Assembly (NCBI RefSeq): GCF_017377775.1
Contig: NZ_JAFVLN010000001.1
Coordinates: forward strand, 124,001 to 188,000
Source: Streptomyces sp. VRA16 Mangrove soil
Lineage (GTDB): Bacteria > Actinomycetota > Actinomycetes > Streptomycetales > Streptomycetaceae
DNA length: 64,000 nucleotides
Reading direction: 5' to 3'
Positions within the stretch are counted from its first letter, which is position 1. Every line of letters begins with the position of its first letter. Made by a program: the position numbers and the translations under genes. Shown one piece after another: positions 16,617-24,903 of the stretch. The notes beneath the pieces are model-generated. The model was not told where the DNA came from, searched no databases, and saw only the letters and a program-made list of their open reading frames with translations.

Positions 16617-17456
16617 ATGAACCGATTCCGAGGCGGCGTACTCGGCTCCGCCGCCACCTACCTCGTCCTGTGCCTGCTCGCCGTGGTCTTCCTGATCCCG
16701 TTCTACGTCCTGCTGCGCAACGCCTTCATGACGACACCGGAGATCACCGCCACCGACTGGCACTGGCTGCCGTCCGCGCTGACCTGGGACAACTTCACCT
16801 CTCTGTTCGACAACCCGGAGCGGCCGTTCGGGCACTCGCTTGTCAACTCGCTGCTGATCGCCGTCATCACGGCGCCCGTCTCGACGCTGCTCGCCTCGAT
16901 GGCCGGGTACGTGCTGGCCCGTATCAACGTGCCGGGCCGTGCAGTCGTCCTCGGTCTGATCGTCGGCACGCTGATGATTCCGCAAGCCGTGACCTTCCTG
17001 CCCACGTTCGTCGTCGTCGGGTCCCTGGGCGGTGTGAACACCATGTGGGGGCTGATCGCGCCGGGCCTGTTCAACGCGTTCGCCGTGATCCTGTTCCGCA
17101 GCTTCTACGTCTCCTTCCCCGCCGAGATCGAGGAGGCGGGACGGCTCGACGGCCTCAGCTACCTCGGCGTCTACCGACGGATCATCCTGCCCAACTCGGT
17201 CACGATGATCGCCTCGCTCGGCGCGCTCTCCTTCATCGACGCGTGGAACTCCTTCCTCTGGCCGCTCATGATCGGCCAGGACCCGAACAGCTGGACCGTG
17301 CAGATCGCTCTGTCCAGCTTCCTCACCTCGCAGACGGTCAACCTGCCCGAGCTGTTCGCGGGCACCGCCGTCGCGATCCTGCCCCTCGTGATCATGTTCC
17401 TGGTCGCCCAGCGCCACATCGTCCAGGGCATCGCGATGTCCGGTCTCAAGTCGTAA
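16617..17456 (+). CDS. sugar ABC transporter permease (MalG-like)
   Basis: A 279-residue CUT1 permease with six membrane helices and the coupling loop EAGRLDGLSYLGVYRRIILPNS, followed by the typical WNSFLWPLM segment and a C-terminal VQGIAMSGLKS. It pairs with the MalF-like permease nine bases upstream. The next gene, a secreted GH27, begins 25 bases later with its own ribosome-binding site, implying one operon from the ROK gene through to 18813. Confidence 0.93.
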   Translation: MNRFRGGVLGSAATYLVLCLLAVVFLIPFYVLLRNAFMTTPEITATDWHWLPSALTWDNFTSLFDNPERPFGHSLVNSLLIAVITAPVSTLLASMAGYVLARINVPGRAVVLGLIVGTLMIPQAVTFLPTFVVVGSLGGVNTMWGLIAPGLFNAFAVILFRSFYVSFPAEIEEAGRLDGLSYLGVYRRIILPNSVTMIASLGALSFIDAWNSFLWPLMIGQDPNSWTVQIALSSFLTSQTVNLPELFAGTAVAILPLVIMFLVAQRHIVQGIAMSGLKS

Positions 17457-17481
17457 CTCCCCATATTTCGGAGGCACTTCA

Positions 17482-18813
17482 GTGAGCAGAACCTCCCGTC
17501 GCACCGCACTCGCCGCCGCCTGTGCCCTGCCGCTGGCCCTCACCCTGTCCGCGGGCACGGCCCAGGCGAAGACCCCGTACGTCAAGCCGTTCATGGGCTG
17601 GAGCAGCTGGAGCGTGGAGTCGTCCTCCCGGAGCGGCTACGGCACCCACTGGCTCAACGAGGGCAACATCAAGAACGCCGCCGACTCGCTGGCCAGGAAC
17701 CTCTCCCCGGCCGGCTACAAGAACCTCAACATCGACGCCGGCTGGAACTTCGACTACGACTGGAACTTCCACACCGACGCCAACGGCATCCCGAACGCCG
17801 ACAAGGACCGCTTCCCCAGCGGTATCGCCTCGCTCTCCGACTACGTCCACGGCAAGGGCCTCAACCTCGGCCTGTACGGCGCCGCCGGCCTGGAGCAGGA
17901 GGTCTACAACAAGAACGCCCCCATCCTCGGCACCGACTGCCACGCCCAGGACATCGCCGCGAAGCCGCTCACCGCGACCAACAAGTGGGGCGGCAACTGG
18001 AAGATCGACTACTCCAACCCCTGCGCGCAGGAGTACATCGACTCGATCGTCGCCCGGTACGCCTCCTGGGGCGTCGACTTCATCAAGATCGACGGTGTGA
18101 CGAAGGACAACGTCGAGGACATCAAGGCCTGGTCCACCGCGATCGACCACAGCGGCCGCAAGATGTGGTTGTCCGCGAGCGCCTGGCCCGTCGACCTGGA
18201 GGCCGGCGACGGGCTGCGTCCGTACGCGAACGGTGTCCGCGTCGACACCGACGTCGAGTGCTACTGCGAGACCACGAGCTCCTGGACCAGCTCGGTCGAC
18301 GACCGCTGGAGCGACCTGCCGAACTGGCTGCCGAAGCTGTCCGCCCCCGGCTACCTCGCCGACCTCGACTCGATGCCGATCAACAACAACACGGGCAGCG
18401 GCCTTCAGGACGGCATCAACGACACCGAGCGGCAGACCGTCATGACCTTCTGGTCGATGGCCTCCTCCCCGCTGTACGTCGGCGGCGACATCTACTTCCT
18501 CGACGGCACGGCGAAGAAGATCCTCACCAACCCCGAGGTGATCGCGGTCGACCAGGCCGCCGTCCTGCCCAAGCAGGTCCGCGGCGGCGACACCCAGGTG
18601 TGGACGAAGCGCGTCGGCGGATCCACGTACCTCGCCGTCTACAACATGGGCGACTCGGCCACCGACATCTCCGTGGACCTCGGCGACCTGGGCCTGCACG
18701 GCAAGCAGCAGCTGCGGGATGTCGTCGCGCGCAAGGACATCGGTACGGCCAAGGGCTCGTGGACCGCGACGGACGTCCCCTCGCACGGCTCCCGCCTGAT
18801 CAAGCTCTCCTGA
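17482..18813 (+). CDS. secreted alpha-galactosidase, GH27
   Basis: A 443-residue protein with a Sec-type signal peptide (positive start, then ALAAACALPLALTLSAGTAQA). The mature GH27 barrel has KPFMGWSSWS, GYKNLNIDAGW, LGLYGAAG, the nucleophile Asp in VDFIKIDGVTK and the presumed acid/base Asp in VRVDTDVE, and MASSPLYVGGDI. A beta-sandwich tail (from about residue 355) follows. It would remove terminal alpha-galactose outside the cell, feeding the transporter just upstream. Unlike many Streptomyces homologues it has no carbohydrate-binding module. GTG start at 17482 has a GGAGG site seven bases upstream. Confidence 0.92.
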   Translation: MSRTSRRTALAAACALPLALTLSAGTAQAKTPYVKPFMGWSSWSVESSSRSGYGTHWLNEGNIKNAADSLARNLSPAGYKNLNIDAGWNFDYDWNFHTDANGIPNADKDRFPSGIASLSDYVHGKGLNLGLYGAAGLEQEVYNKNAPILGTDCHAQDIAAKPLTATNKWGGNWKIDYSNPCAQEYIDSIVARYASWGVDFIKIDGVTKDNVEDIKAWSTAIDHSGRKMWLSASAWPVDLEAGDGLRPYANGVRVDTDVECYCETTSSWTSSVDDRWSDLPNWLPKLSAPGYLADLDSMPINNNTGSGLQDGINDTERQTVMTFWSMASSPLYVGGDIYFLDGTAKKILTNPEVIAVDQAAVLPKQVRGGDTQVWTKRVGGSTYLAVYNMGDSATDISVDLGDLGLHGKQQLRDVVARKDIGTAKGSWTATDVPSHGSRLIKLS

Positions 18814-18826
18814 CGTTCCCGTCTCC

Positions 18827-18862
18827 CAGGGGGCGGTCCCGTACGGACCGGACCGCCCCCTG
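18827..18862 (+). terminator. perfect 13-bp stem terminator after GH27
   Basis: CAGGGGGCGGTCC at 18827-18839 pairs perfectly with GGACCGCCCCCTG at 18850-18862 around a ten-base loop. There is no U-run, as usual in Streptomyces. It separates the ROK-CUT1-GH27 unit from the GH95-esterase unit. Confidence 0.75.
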
Positions 18863-18934
18863 CCGACGCACGCCCTACGCCGCACCCAGCTCGCCGCTCG
18901 TCCCACGCCTCACATCTCACGGAAGGACCCGCAC

Positions 18935-21304
18935 ATGAGCCCCGCACTGTCCCGCCGCACGATGCTCGGACTCGGCGCCGCCCTCGCGCTGACCGCACTG
19001 CCCACCTTCTCGGCCCACGCCGCACCGCGCCGCCCCACCACCTCCCCGCTCGTCCCCGCCGACGAGGCGACCACCCTGTGGTACTCGGAGCCGGCCGATG
19101 AGGACCTGATCATCGAGCAGGGACTGCCGCTCGGCAACGGCCGCCTCGGCGCCCTCGTCGGCGGCGACCCGGCGAGCGAACTGTTCCATGTGACCGACGT
19201 GTCCCTGTGGACCGGCGGCGCCAACGACACCCTCGACTCCGACGGTCAACTCCCTTACGGCCGCGATGACTTCGGTAGCCTCACGCTTCTCGCCCGCGCC
19301 ACGCTCAGAATTCCGGGCCACGACTTCTCGGCCGTCGGCGACTACCGCCGCGCCCTTGACCTGAGCAACGGCCTGGTCACCACCACGTACACCAAGGACG
19401 AGGTCACCTACGTCCGCGAGATGTTCGTCAGCGCCCCCGACGACGTCCTGATCGTCAGACTCAGCCAGAGCGGTGGCGGCACCCTCACCGGCAGCATGAT
19501 CCTTTCGGGCACCCACGGCGAGACGACCACGGCGGACACCGGCCGCGGCCTTGCCTCCTTCTCCGCCTCCTTCGACAACGGCCTGCGCTACGCCGCCGCC
19601 GTCACCGCGGCACCGGGCAAGGGCGGCGGCACCGTGAAGGCCACCGGGTCCCGTGTCACGTTCGCCGACTGCGCCGAGGTCGTCATCGTGCTCGGCGGCG
19701 GCACCGACTACGCACCCGACCACGCCGCCGGTTACCGCGACCCGCACGCCGACCCCCTCGCCCTCGCCCAAGCCGCGTCCCTCGCGGCGGCGTCCGCGAC
19801 GGGCACGGCGCTGCGCGACACGCACGTCGCCGACTACCGCCCCCGGTACGAGGGCCTCACCCTCGACCTCGGCTCCTCCACCGGCGCGCAGCGGAAGCTG
19901 GACACCTGGTCCCGGCTGAAGGCGCGAGCCGCCGATGGTGGCGCGCCCGACCCCGAACTGGAGGCGAGTTACGTCCAGTTCGGCCGCTACCTGACCATCT
20001 GCGGCTCGCGCGACGGGCTCCCCATGGGCCTGCAGGGGACGTGGCTGGAGGGCAACACACCGGACTGGATGGGCGACTACCACACCGACATCAACCTCCA
20101 GATGAACTACTGGCTCGCCGACCGCGCGGGCCTCGGCGAGACCTTCCCCGCCTTCGCCGACTACTGCCTGGCCCAGCTGCCCGCGTGGAACAAGATCACC
20201 CAGGAGCAGTTCCAGGACTCCCGCAACCGCTACCGCAACACCTCGGAGAAGGTCGCCGGCTGGACAGTGGCGTTCTCCACCAACCCCTACGGGGGCCTCG
20301 GTTGGTGGTGGCACCCGGCCGGAAACGCCTGGCTGTGCGCATCCCTCTACGAACATTACGAGTTCACGCAGGACACGAAGTACCTCGCACGGATCATGCC
20401 GCTGCTCAAGGGCGCCTGCGAGTTCTGGGAAGCGCGCCTGATCGCGACGACCGTCGACGGCACCGAGGTCCTCGTCGACGACCACGACTGGTCGCCCGAG
20501 CACGGCCCGCAGGACGCCCGCGGCATCACGTACACGCAGGAACTCCTGTGGACCCTCTTCGGTCACTATGAAGAGGCGTGCCGGATCCTCGGGCGCGACA
20601 GCGAACACGCCGCAGTCGTAAGGGACTTGCGTGCCCGTCTCTATCTTCCGAAGGTCAGCCCCACGTCAGGCTGGCTGGAGGAGTGGATGAGCGAGGACAA
20701 CCTCGGCGAGACCACCCACCGCCACCTCTCCCCGCTCATCAACCTGTTCCCCGGCGACCGCATCCGGCCGGACGCGGGCGATCCCGAACTCCTCGCGGGC
20801 GCGACGGAGTTGCTCAAGGCGCGCGGAATGGAGAGCTATGGCTGGGCCTGCGCCTGGCGGGCCGCCTGCTGGGCACGGCTCAAGGATGCCGACAAGGCGT
20901 ACCAGCTGGTGCTCACCAACCTGAAGCCGTGGGCGGGCGGCGACACCGGCACGGCGATGAACTTCTTCGACATGTACCGGGTCTCCGACACTCGGGCCAT
21001 CTTCCAGATCGACGCGAACCTCGGTACGCCCGCCGCCGTCATGGAGATGCTCGTCTACTCCCGTCCCGGCCACCTGGAACTCCTCCCCGCCCTCCCGGAC
21101 GCCTGGGCCGCCGCCGGGTCGGTCAAGGGCGCCGGGGTCCGCGGCGGCTTCACCCTGGACATGACCTGGCGGCGCGGCCGTGTCAGGGAGGCGACGCTGC
21201 ACAGCATCGGCGGCCGCGAGACCACGGTGACCGTGGGAGGCCGCAGCGCGACCGTGAAGCTGAAGCCCGGCCAATCGGTGGCACTGACCGGGCTCACGGG
21301 CTGA
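18935..21304 (+). CDS. secreted alpha-L-fucosidase/alpha-L-galactosidase, GH95
   Basis: A 789-residue protein with a Tat-type signal (SRRTMLG, then hydrophobic stretch ending SAHA). The N-terminal beta domain begins ATTLWYSEPADED and contains PLGNGRLGALV, typical of GH95. In the (alpha/alpha)6 domain are HTDINLQMNYW, whose two Asn activate the water in the Bifidobacterium enzyme as I recall it, the WLEEWMSED region with the acid Glu, HRHLSPLINLFPGD, and QIDANLGTPAAVMEML with the base Asp. GH95 removes alpha-1,2-fucose or alpha-L-galactose from xyloglucan and glycans. It lies 15 bases before an SGNH esterase with which it is likely co-transcribed. Confidence 0.93.
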   Translation: MSPALSRRTMLGLGAALALTALPTFSAHAAPRRPTTSPLVPADEATTLWYSEPADEDLIIEQGLPLGNGRLGALVGGDPASELFHVTDVSLWTGGANDTLDSDGQLPYGRDDFGSLTLLARATLRIPGHDFSAVGDYRRALDLSNGLVTTTYTKDEVTYVREMFVSAPDDVLIVRLSQSGGGTLTGSMILSGTHGETTTADTGRGLASFSASFDNGLRYAAAVTAAPGKGGGTVKATGSRVTFADCAEVVIVLGGGTDYAPDHAAGYRDPHADPLALAQAASLAAASATGTALRDTHVADYRPRYEGLTLDLGSSTGAQRKLDTWSRLKARAADGGAPDPELEASYVQFGRYLTICGSRDGLPMGLQGTWLEGNTPDWMGDYHTDINLQMNYWLADRAGLGETFPAFADYCLAQLPAWNKITQEQFQDSRNRYRNTSEKVAGWTVAFSTNPYGGLGWWWHPAGNAWLCASLYEHYEFTQDTKYLARIMPLLKGACEFWEARLIATTVDGTEVLVDDHDWSPEHGPQDARGITYTQELLWTLFGHYEEACRILGRDSEHAAVVRDLRARLYLPKVSPTSGWLEEWMSEDNLGETTHRHLSPLINLFPGDRIRPDAGDPELLAGATELLKARGMESYGWACAWRAACWARLKDADKAYQLVLTNLKPWAGGDTGTAMNFFDMYRVSDTRAIFQIDANLGTPAAVMEMLVYSRPGHLELLPALPDAWAAAGSVKGAGVRGGFTLDMTWRRGRVREATLHSIGGRETTVTVGGRSATVKLKPGQSVALTGLTG

Positions 21305-21318
21305 GCGAGGGGCGCATC

Positions 21319-22581
21319 ATGTCTCCCACATCGCAAAGAGGCACGTGGAGTTGGCTGATGGTAAGGGGTGTGCTGCTGGCGCTGGCCCTCACTGTCGTCC
21401 CGCTCGGCGCGGTGAGCGCCGCACCTTCCTCGCCCTCGTCCGCCTCCGCACCGGGCACTCGGGTCAGCGCCTGGTCGCCGAGCATGACGACCGGCGGCCC
21501 GGCCTTCGACCACCAGACCCTGCGCATGGTGGTGCACAGCAGCGTCGCCGGCAGCGACGCCCGCATCACCCTTTCCAACCGGTACAGCCCCGAGGCGCTC
21601 GACGTCGGTGCCGTGGATGTGGCCGTCCAAGCGAGCGGCGGCGAGGCGCAGCCCGGCACGACCCGACGCGTCACGTTCGGTGGGTCGGGGCGGGTGACGA
21701 TCGCCGCCGGTCAGGAGGCGGTGAGCGACGCCGTCCCCATCCGGGTCGAGACCGGACAGAACCTGCTCGTCAGCCTCTACGTGCCCGGCGTGACCGGTAC
21801 CTCGACCTGGCACTCGGACGCCTTCGACACCACGTACATCGCCGCGGGCGACCACACCGGAGACACCGGCGCCGCCGCGTTCGCGACGACCACGACCTCC
21901 TGGTACTACCTGGCAGGGCTCGATGTCGTCCCCGCGACGGCGAAGGGCACAGTGGTCGCGTTCGGAGACTCCATCACCGATGGCTACCACTCCTCGACCG
22001 GCACCTACACGCGCTGGCCCGACTTCCTCGGCCGTCGACTCGCCGACGCGCCGGGCCCGCAGAAGCTGAGCGTGGTCGACGCCGGGATCGGCGGCAACCG
22101 CGTCCTCACCGACGTACCCAACCTCTGGCAGGGTGTCAGCGCCCTGAAGCGGTTCGGCCACGATGCTCTCGCCCAACCCGGCGTGCAGGACGTCATCCTC
22201 TTCGAGGGCATCAACGACATCGGCAACAACGCCGGGCCGGACGGCGCCGCGCTCAGCGCCCAGGCCCTGATCGACGGCTACCGAACCCTCATCGACCAGG
22301 CGCACGCCGCCCACGTCCGCGTCATCGGTGCGACCTTGATGCCGGACAAGGGCAACGGCTACTACACGCCCGCCGCCGAGGAGCTCCGCCAGACGGTCAA
22401 CGACTGGATTCGCTCCGGTGACGCCTTCGACGCAGTCATCGACTTCGACCAGGCGATGCGCGACCCCGCGGACCCCGCAGCCCTCAACCCCGCCTACGAC
22501 GCGGGCGACCACATCCATCCCAACGACGCGGGCATGGAGGCCATGTCCGACGCCATCGACCTGCGCCTGCTGCGGCGCTGA
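21319..22581 (+). CDS. secreted SGNH/GDSL-family esterase
   Basis: A 420-residue protein with a signal peptide (MVRGVLLALALTVVPLGAVSA; ATG 21319 or 21358). A beta-rich N-terminal part (residues 45-200) precedes the SGNH domain: block I VVAFGDSITDGY, block II IGGNRVL, block III LFEGINDIGNN, block V DHIHPNDAG supplying Asp and His. Such enzymes deacetylate plant polysaccharides or hydrolyse lipids. Its place directly after GH95 suggests removal of acetyl groups from the same polysaccharide. Confidence 0.9.
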   Translation: MSPTSQRGTWSWLMVRGVLLALALTVVPLGAVSAAPSSPSSASAPGTRVSAWSPSMTTGGPAFDHQTLRMVVHSSVAGSDARITLSNRYSPEALDVGAVDVAVQASGGEAQPGTTRRVTFGGSGRVTIAAGQEAVSDAVPIRVETGQNLLVSLYVPGVTGTSTWHSDAFDTTYIAAGDHTGDTGAAAFATTTTSWYYLAGLDVVPATAKGTVVAFGDSITDGYHSSTGTYTRWPDFLGRRLADAPGPQKLSVVDAGIGGNRVLTDVPNLWQGVSALKRFGHDALAQPGVQDVILFEGINDIGNNAGPDGAALSAQALIDGYRTLIDQAHAAHVRVIGATLMPDKGNGYYTPAAEELRQTVNDWIRSGDAFDAVIDFDQAMRDPADPAALNPAYDAGDHIHPNDAGMEAMSDAIDLRLLRR

Positions 22582-22784
22582 CACGGCGGAGTCCGGCGCT
22601 CGCGCCCCGGGCGCCGGGCTCTCCGTTCGTTCAATGAGAGGGGCCTGGCCTGGCCTGGACCCTCGGTGGGCGGGAGGCCGTCCCCGTCGGCTCGGCGATG
22701 ACGACGAGGCTTTCGTCATCGCGAGGGCCACCACCGCCCGGCCGAACCGGGCCGGCCGTTCGCCCGCTGGTCGCCCACCTGCGA

Positions 22785-22970
22785 AAAGAGTGCGATCAAG
22801 GGGCGGCGGCAGTCGCGAGCGGCTCGGCGGAGGGCTGCGGCGATGTTGGCGGCACCGTCCTGGCGGTGCAGCCCGATGGCGAGGTTGCGCAGACTGGCCA
22901 TGGTGCGGGGCAGGTGGTTGGTGCGGACTTTGGAGTCGTCCTCGCGGAAGGTGCGGTCGCGGACGCCATC
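22785..22970 (-). pseudogene. ISAs1-type transposase C-terminal fragment
   Basis: The minus strand reads [20 protein letters not shown] followed by [18 protein letters not shown] and a tail [20 protein letters not shown], a good match to the end of ISAs1/H-repeat transposases, where DRSQVRTG and the NLAI helix are conserved. Only about 60 residues remain. No inverted repeats were found. Confidence 0.7.
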
Positions 22971-23004
22971 CGAATGGCTCACACCGACGGTCATACGGCA
23001 GGCA

Positions 23005-23165
23005 ACGCGAGTTTCCATGCGGATCGCGGCGCCCAATACACATCTCGTCAATTCCGCGAGGTCTTGGCCGAGTTGGCCATTCGCCAAAGCGTCGGCCGTA
23101 CCGGTTCATGCCTCGACAATGCGGCGGCGGAGAGCTGCTTCGCCGTCCTCAAATCCGAGATCGGC
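23005..23165 (+). pseudogene. IS3-family transposase (OrfB) fragment
   Basis: The plus strand reads [15 protein letters not shown], then [16 protein letters not shown] and FAVLKSEI. These are the second Asp and final Glu regions of an IS3-family integrase-type domain. Sequence before and after is unrelated, so this is a roughly 50-residue relic. Confidence 0.8.
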
Positions 23166-23454
23166 ACCACCGCAAGGGGTCACTTCATGCGAGCCGAAGC
23201 CCCCTACGCACAACAGCCGATGGCCTGGTGGCCGGACGCCCACCCGCCACTCGGCCCATCGCACTCCTGCGGCTGCGCCACCCGACCCGACCCGGACCGT
23301 CCCGGCACGATGGCTCCACCACTCCGAGCAGCCAAGACGGACCGCCGGGCGGCAACACGCCGCCGAAGAAGCCCGAAGCGCGGGCGCGTGAACGGGTGCA
23401 CCCGGCCCACCAGGGGTAGGCGAGGCACCCCACCCGCCAGAAAGGAGCACCACC

Positions 23455-23637
23455 ATGACAACGCCCGCCCCGGACTGTGTCGTCCTCGACATCCCACAGG
23501 GACTGCGCCTGAACCTGCTGGGCCTCGTGGTCGAAATCGGGCCGGTCCGCATCCTCGCCGACCGAGCCGGTCTGCTCGGCAACCTCGTCGCCTCCTTGAC
23601 ATGTGGCGGCGTCGCTGCCGCGGCGCGCGAGACATAA
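23455..23637 (+). CDS. small protein, possible fragment
   Basis: A 60-residue frame with an AAAGGAG site seven bases before the ATG. The segment GLRLNLLGLVVEIGPVRILA and GLLGNLVASL resembles a short actinobacterial secreted/unknown family with the pattern LNLLGLVV...GNLL. It is surrounded by IS and glycosidase debris, so it may be a relic of a longer gene. Confidence 0.4.
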   Translation: MTTPAPDCVVLDIPQGLRLNLLGLVVEIGPVRILADRAGLLGNLVASLTCGGVAAAARET

Positions 23638-23813
23638 CCGGCACCCCTCCACGCAGGGGACAGGGCTCCCCGACGGACTCCCACCCTGGCCGGCCAAGTC
23701 CACGAGTTCGCAGCGCCGACGATGCGGCAAGGACAGCACACCATCGAGTCACGATGCTGCGGGCAGGCCGAGTCCGACGCCAACACGGACGAGGACCGAA
23801 CCACCGAAATCTG

Positions 23814-23885
23814 CCCACCCACCAATAACGCCCCACCCACCAGTAACATCCCACCCACCAATAACGCCCCACTCACCAATACCCC
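23814..23885. repeat. four tandem 18-bp repeats
   Basis: Units of consensus CCCACCCACCAATAACGC at 23814-23831, 23832-23849, 23850-23867 and 23868-23885; units 1 and 3 are identical, the others differ at 3-5 positions. They are 18-mers and so keep frame in both directions (plus: PPTNNA-type; minus: GGWGVI-type or WWVGRY-type). Confidence 0.9.
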
Positions 23886-23919
23886 CCCGCCACCGAACCG
23901 CTGCGCCCCGACCCCCGAG

Positions 23920-24385
23920 GACGGCTACAACGCCGTCATCGCCTACACGCTGCTCCACGAGGCGGGCGACCCCGACGGCCGGTGGCTCGACCTGGCCCGC
24001 CGCGCCGCCGACTGGACCCTCACCTTCCGCTACACCTACGACGTCACCTTCGGCGAGCACACCCTGCTCGGCCGCTACGACTTCCGTACGCGCGGCGGTG
24101 ACCAGGCGTCCCCCTCCAACCAGCACCTGCACGCCTTCGGCCTGATCTGCCTGCCCGAGTGGGTACGGCTCGCCCGCCCCTCGACGACCCGTACTACCTG
24201 CGCTCGGCCCGCGAGAACCTCGATTGCTTCCGGCAGTTCGTGGCCCGCGCCGACGGCGACTTCAACGCCTACCGCGGCATGGTCAGCGAACGCTTCTACC
24301 AGACCGAGTGCTTCCAGGCGAAGGGCATGCTGCTCGCCCTCTCCCACGCCTGGTCCGCCGGCGTGCTCCTGTACGAATCGCCTAC
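23920..24385 (+). pseudogene. fragment of a six-hairpin-like glycosidase, frameshifted
   Basis: Two plus-strand frames form a continuous helical domain: EDGYNAVIAYTLLHEAGD to LRTRGGDQASPSNQHLHAFG in one frame (23920-24180), then DDPYYLRSARENLDCFRQFV to AKGMLLALSHAWSAGVLLYE in the next (24180-24385). Alternating amphipathic helices with conserved aromatic and His residues suggest an (alpha/alpha)6 carbohydrate-active protein. A frameshift lies near 24180, and neither end is present. Confidence 0.5.
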
Positions 24386-24625
24386 AGCCTCTTCCCGCAC
24401 ACCCCCGACGGCCCCGACAGCGCGGCCGACCGGGCCGCCGCGCACGACCCCGACGGCTACGTGAACCGCTGGTTCCTCGACCCGGTGCACGGCCGCGGCT
24501 ACCCCGACGACATGCGCGCCCACTGGGAACAGGCCGTCGGCGCCTGGACTTCATCGAGCACGGCGACCTCGGCACCATCGCCGCGGGCAGCGACTTCATC
24601 GGCGTCAACTACTACGCCCGCCGGG
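24380..24625 (+). pseudogene. GH1 beta-glucosidase internal fragment
   Basis: AYSLFPHTPDGPDSAADRAA and DPDGYVNRWFLDPVHGRGYP, then after a frameshift near 24545 LDFIEHGDLGTIAAGSDFIG followed by VNYYARR. This order (NRWFLDP, GYP, D-F-x-G-x-N-Y-Y) is the middle of a GH1 beta-glucosidase. Both catalytic Glu regions are missing. It is fused without a boundary to the preceding relic. Confidence 0.75.
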
Positions 24626-24703
24626 GCAGTTCGAAGGGCAGGCGGTCCTCCGGTTTCGCGCGTCCCGACACGACGTCGAGGAGGGCGGCGTCGGAGCCGA
24701 ACG
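24618..24703 (-). pseudogene. GH3 beta-glucosidase fragment
   Basis: The minus strand reads FGSDAALLDVVSGRAKPEDR and LPFELPR, the highly conserved segment near the end of the second domain of GH3 beta-glucosidases. Less than 30 residues remain. Sequence up to 24903 on either strand is not recognised. Confidence 0.6.
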
Positions 24704-24903
24704 TGCCTGACCAGCACGGACGCGCTTTTCGGCACCCACAATGCCCGGCCGGTACAGCACAAGGCGGCCGAACCGGGCGGGCTGCCCGGTTACGGCGGGG
24801 ACGAACACACCGGCCAAGCCACCGTCGACCAGATGCTCGCGCACCCACGCCACCACGCCCGGATCCGCGAGCGGCTCCGCTTCCCTGACGGCAACCCGCA
24901 CCC

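Noticed and set aside
18840..18934. Riboswitch or leader RNA before GH95
   Set aside because: Only the GH27 terminator hairpin is evident; the remaining 70 bases show no conserved RNA motif.
22620..23640. Possible intact transposon or island boundary in the IS-rich stretch
   Set aside because: Neither the ISAs1 nor the IS3 fragment has inverted ends or a complete transposase, and no repeats bracket the stretch.
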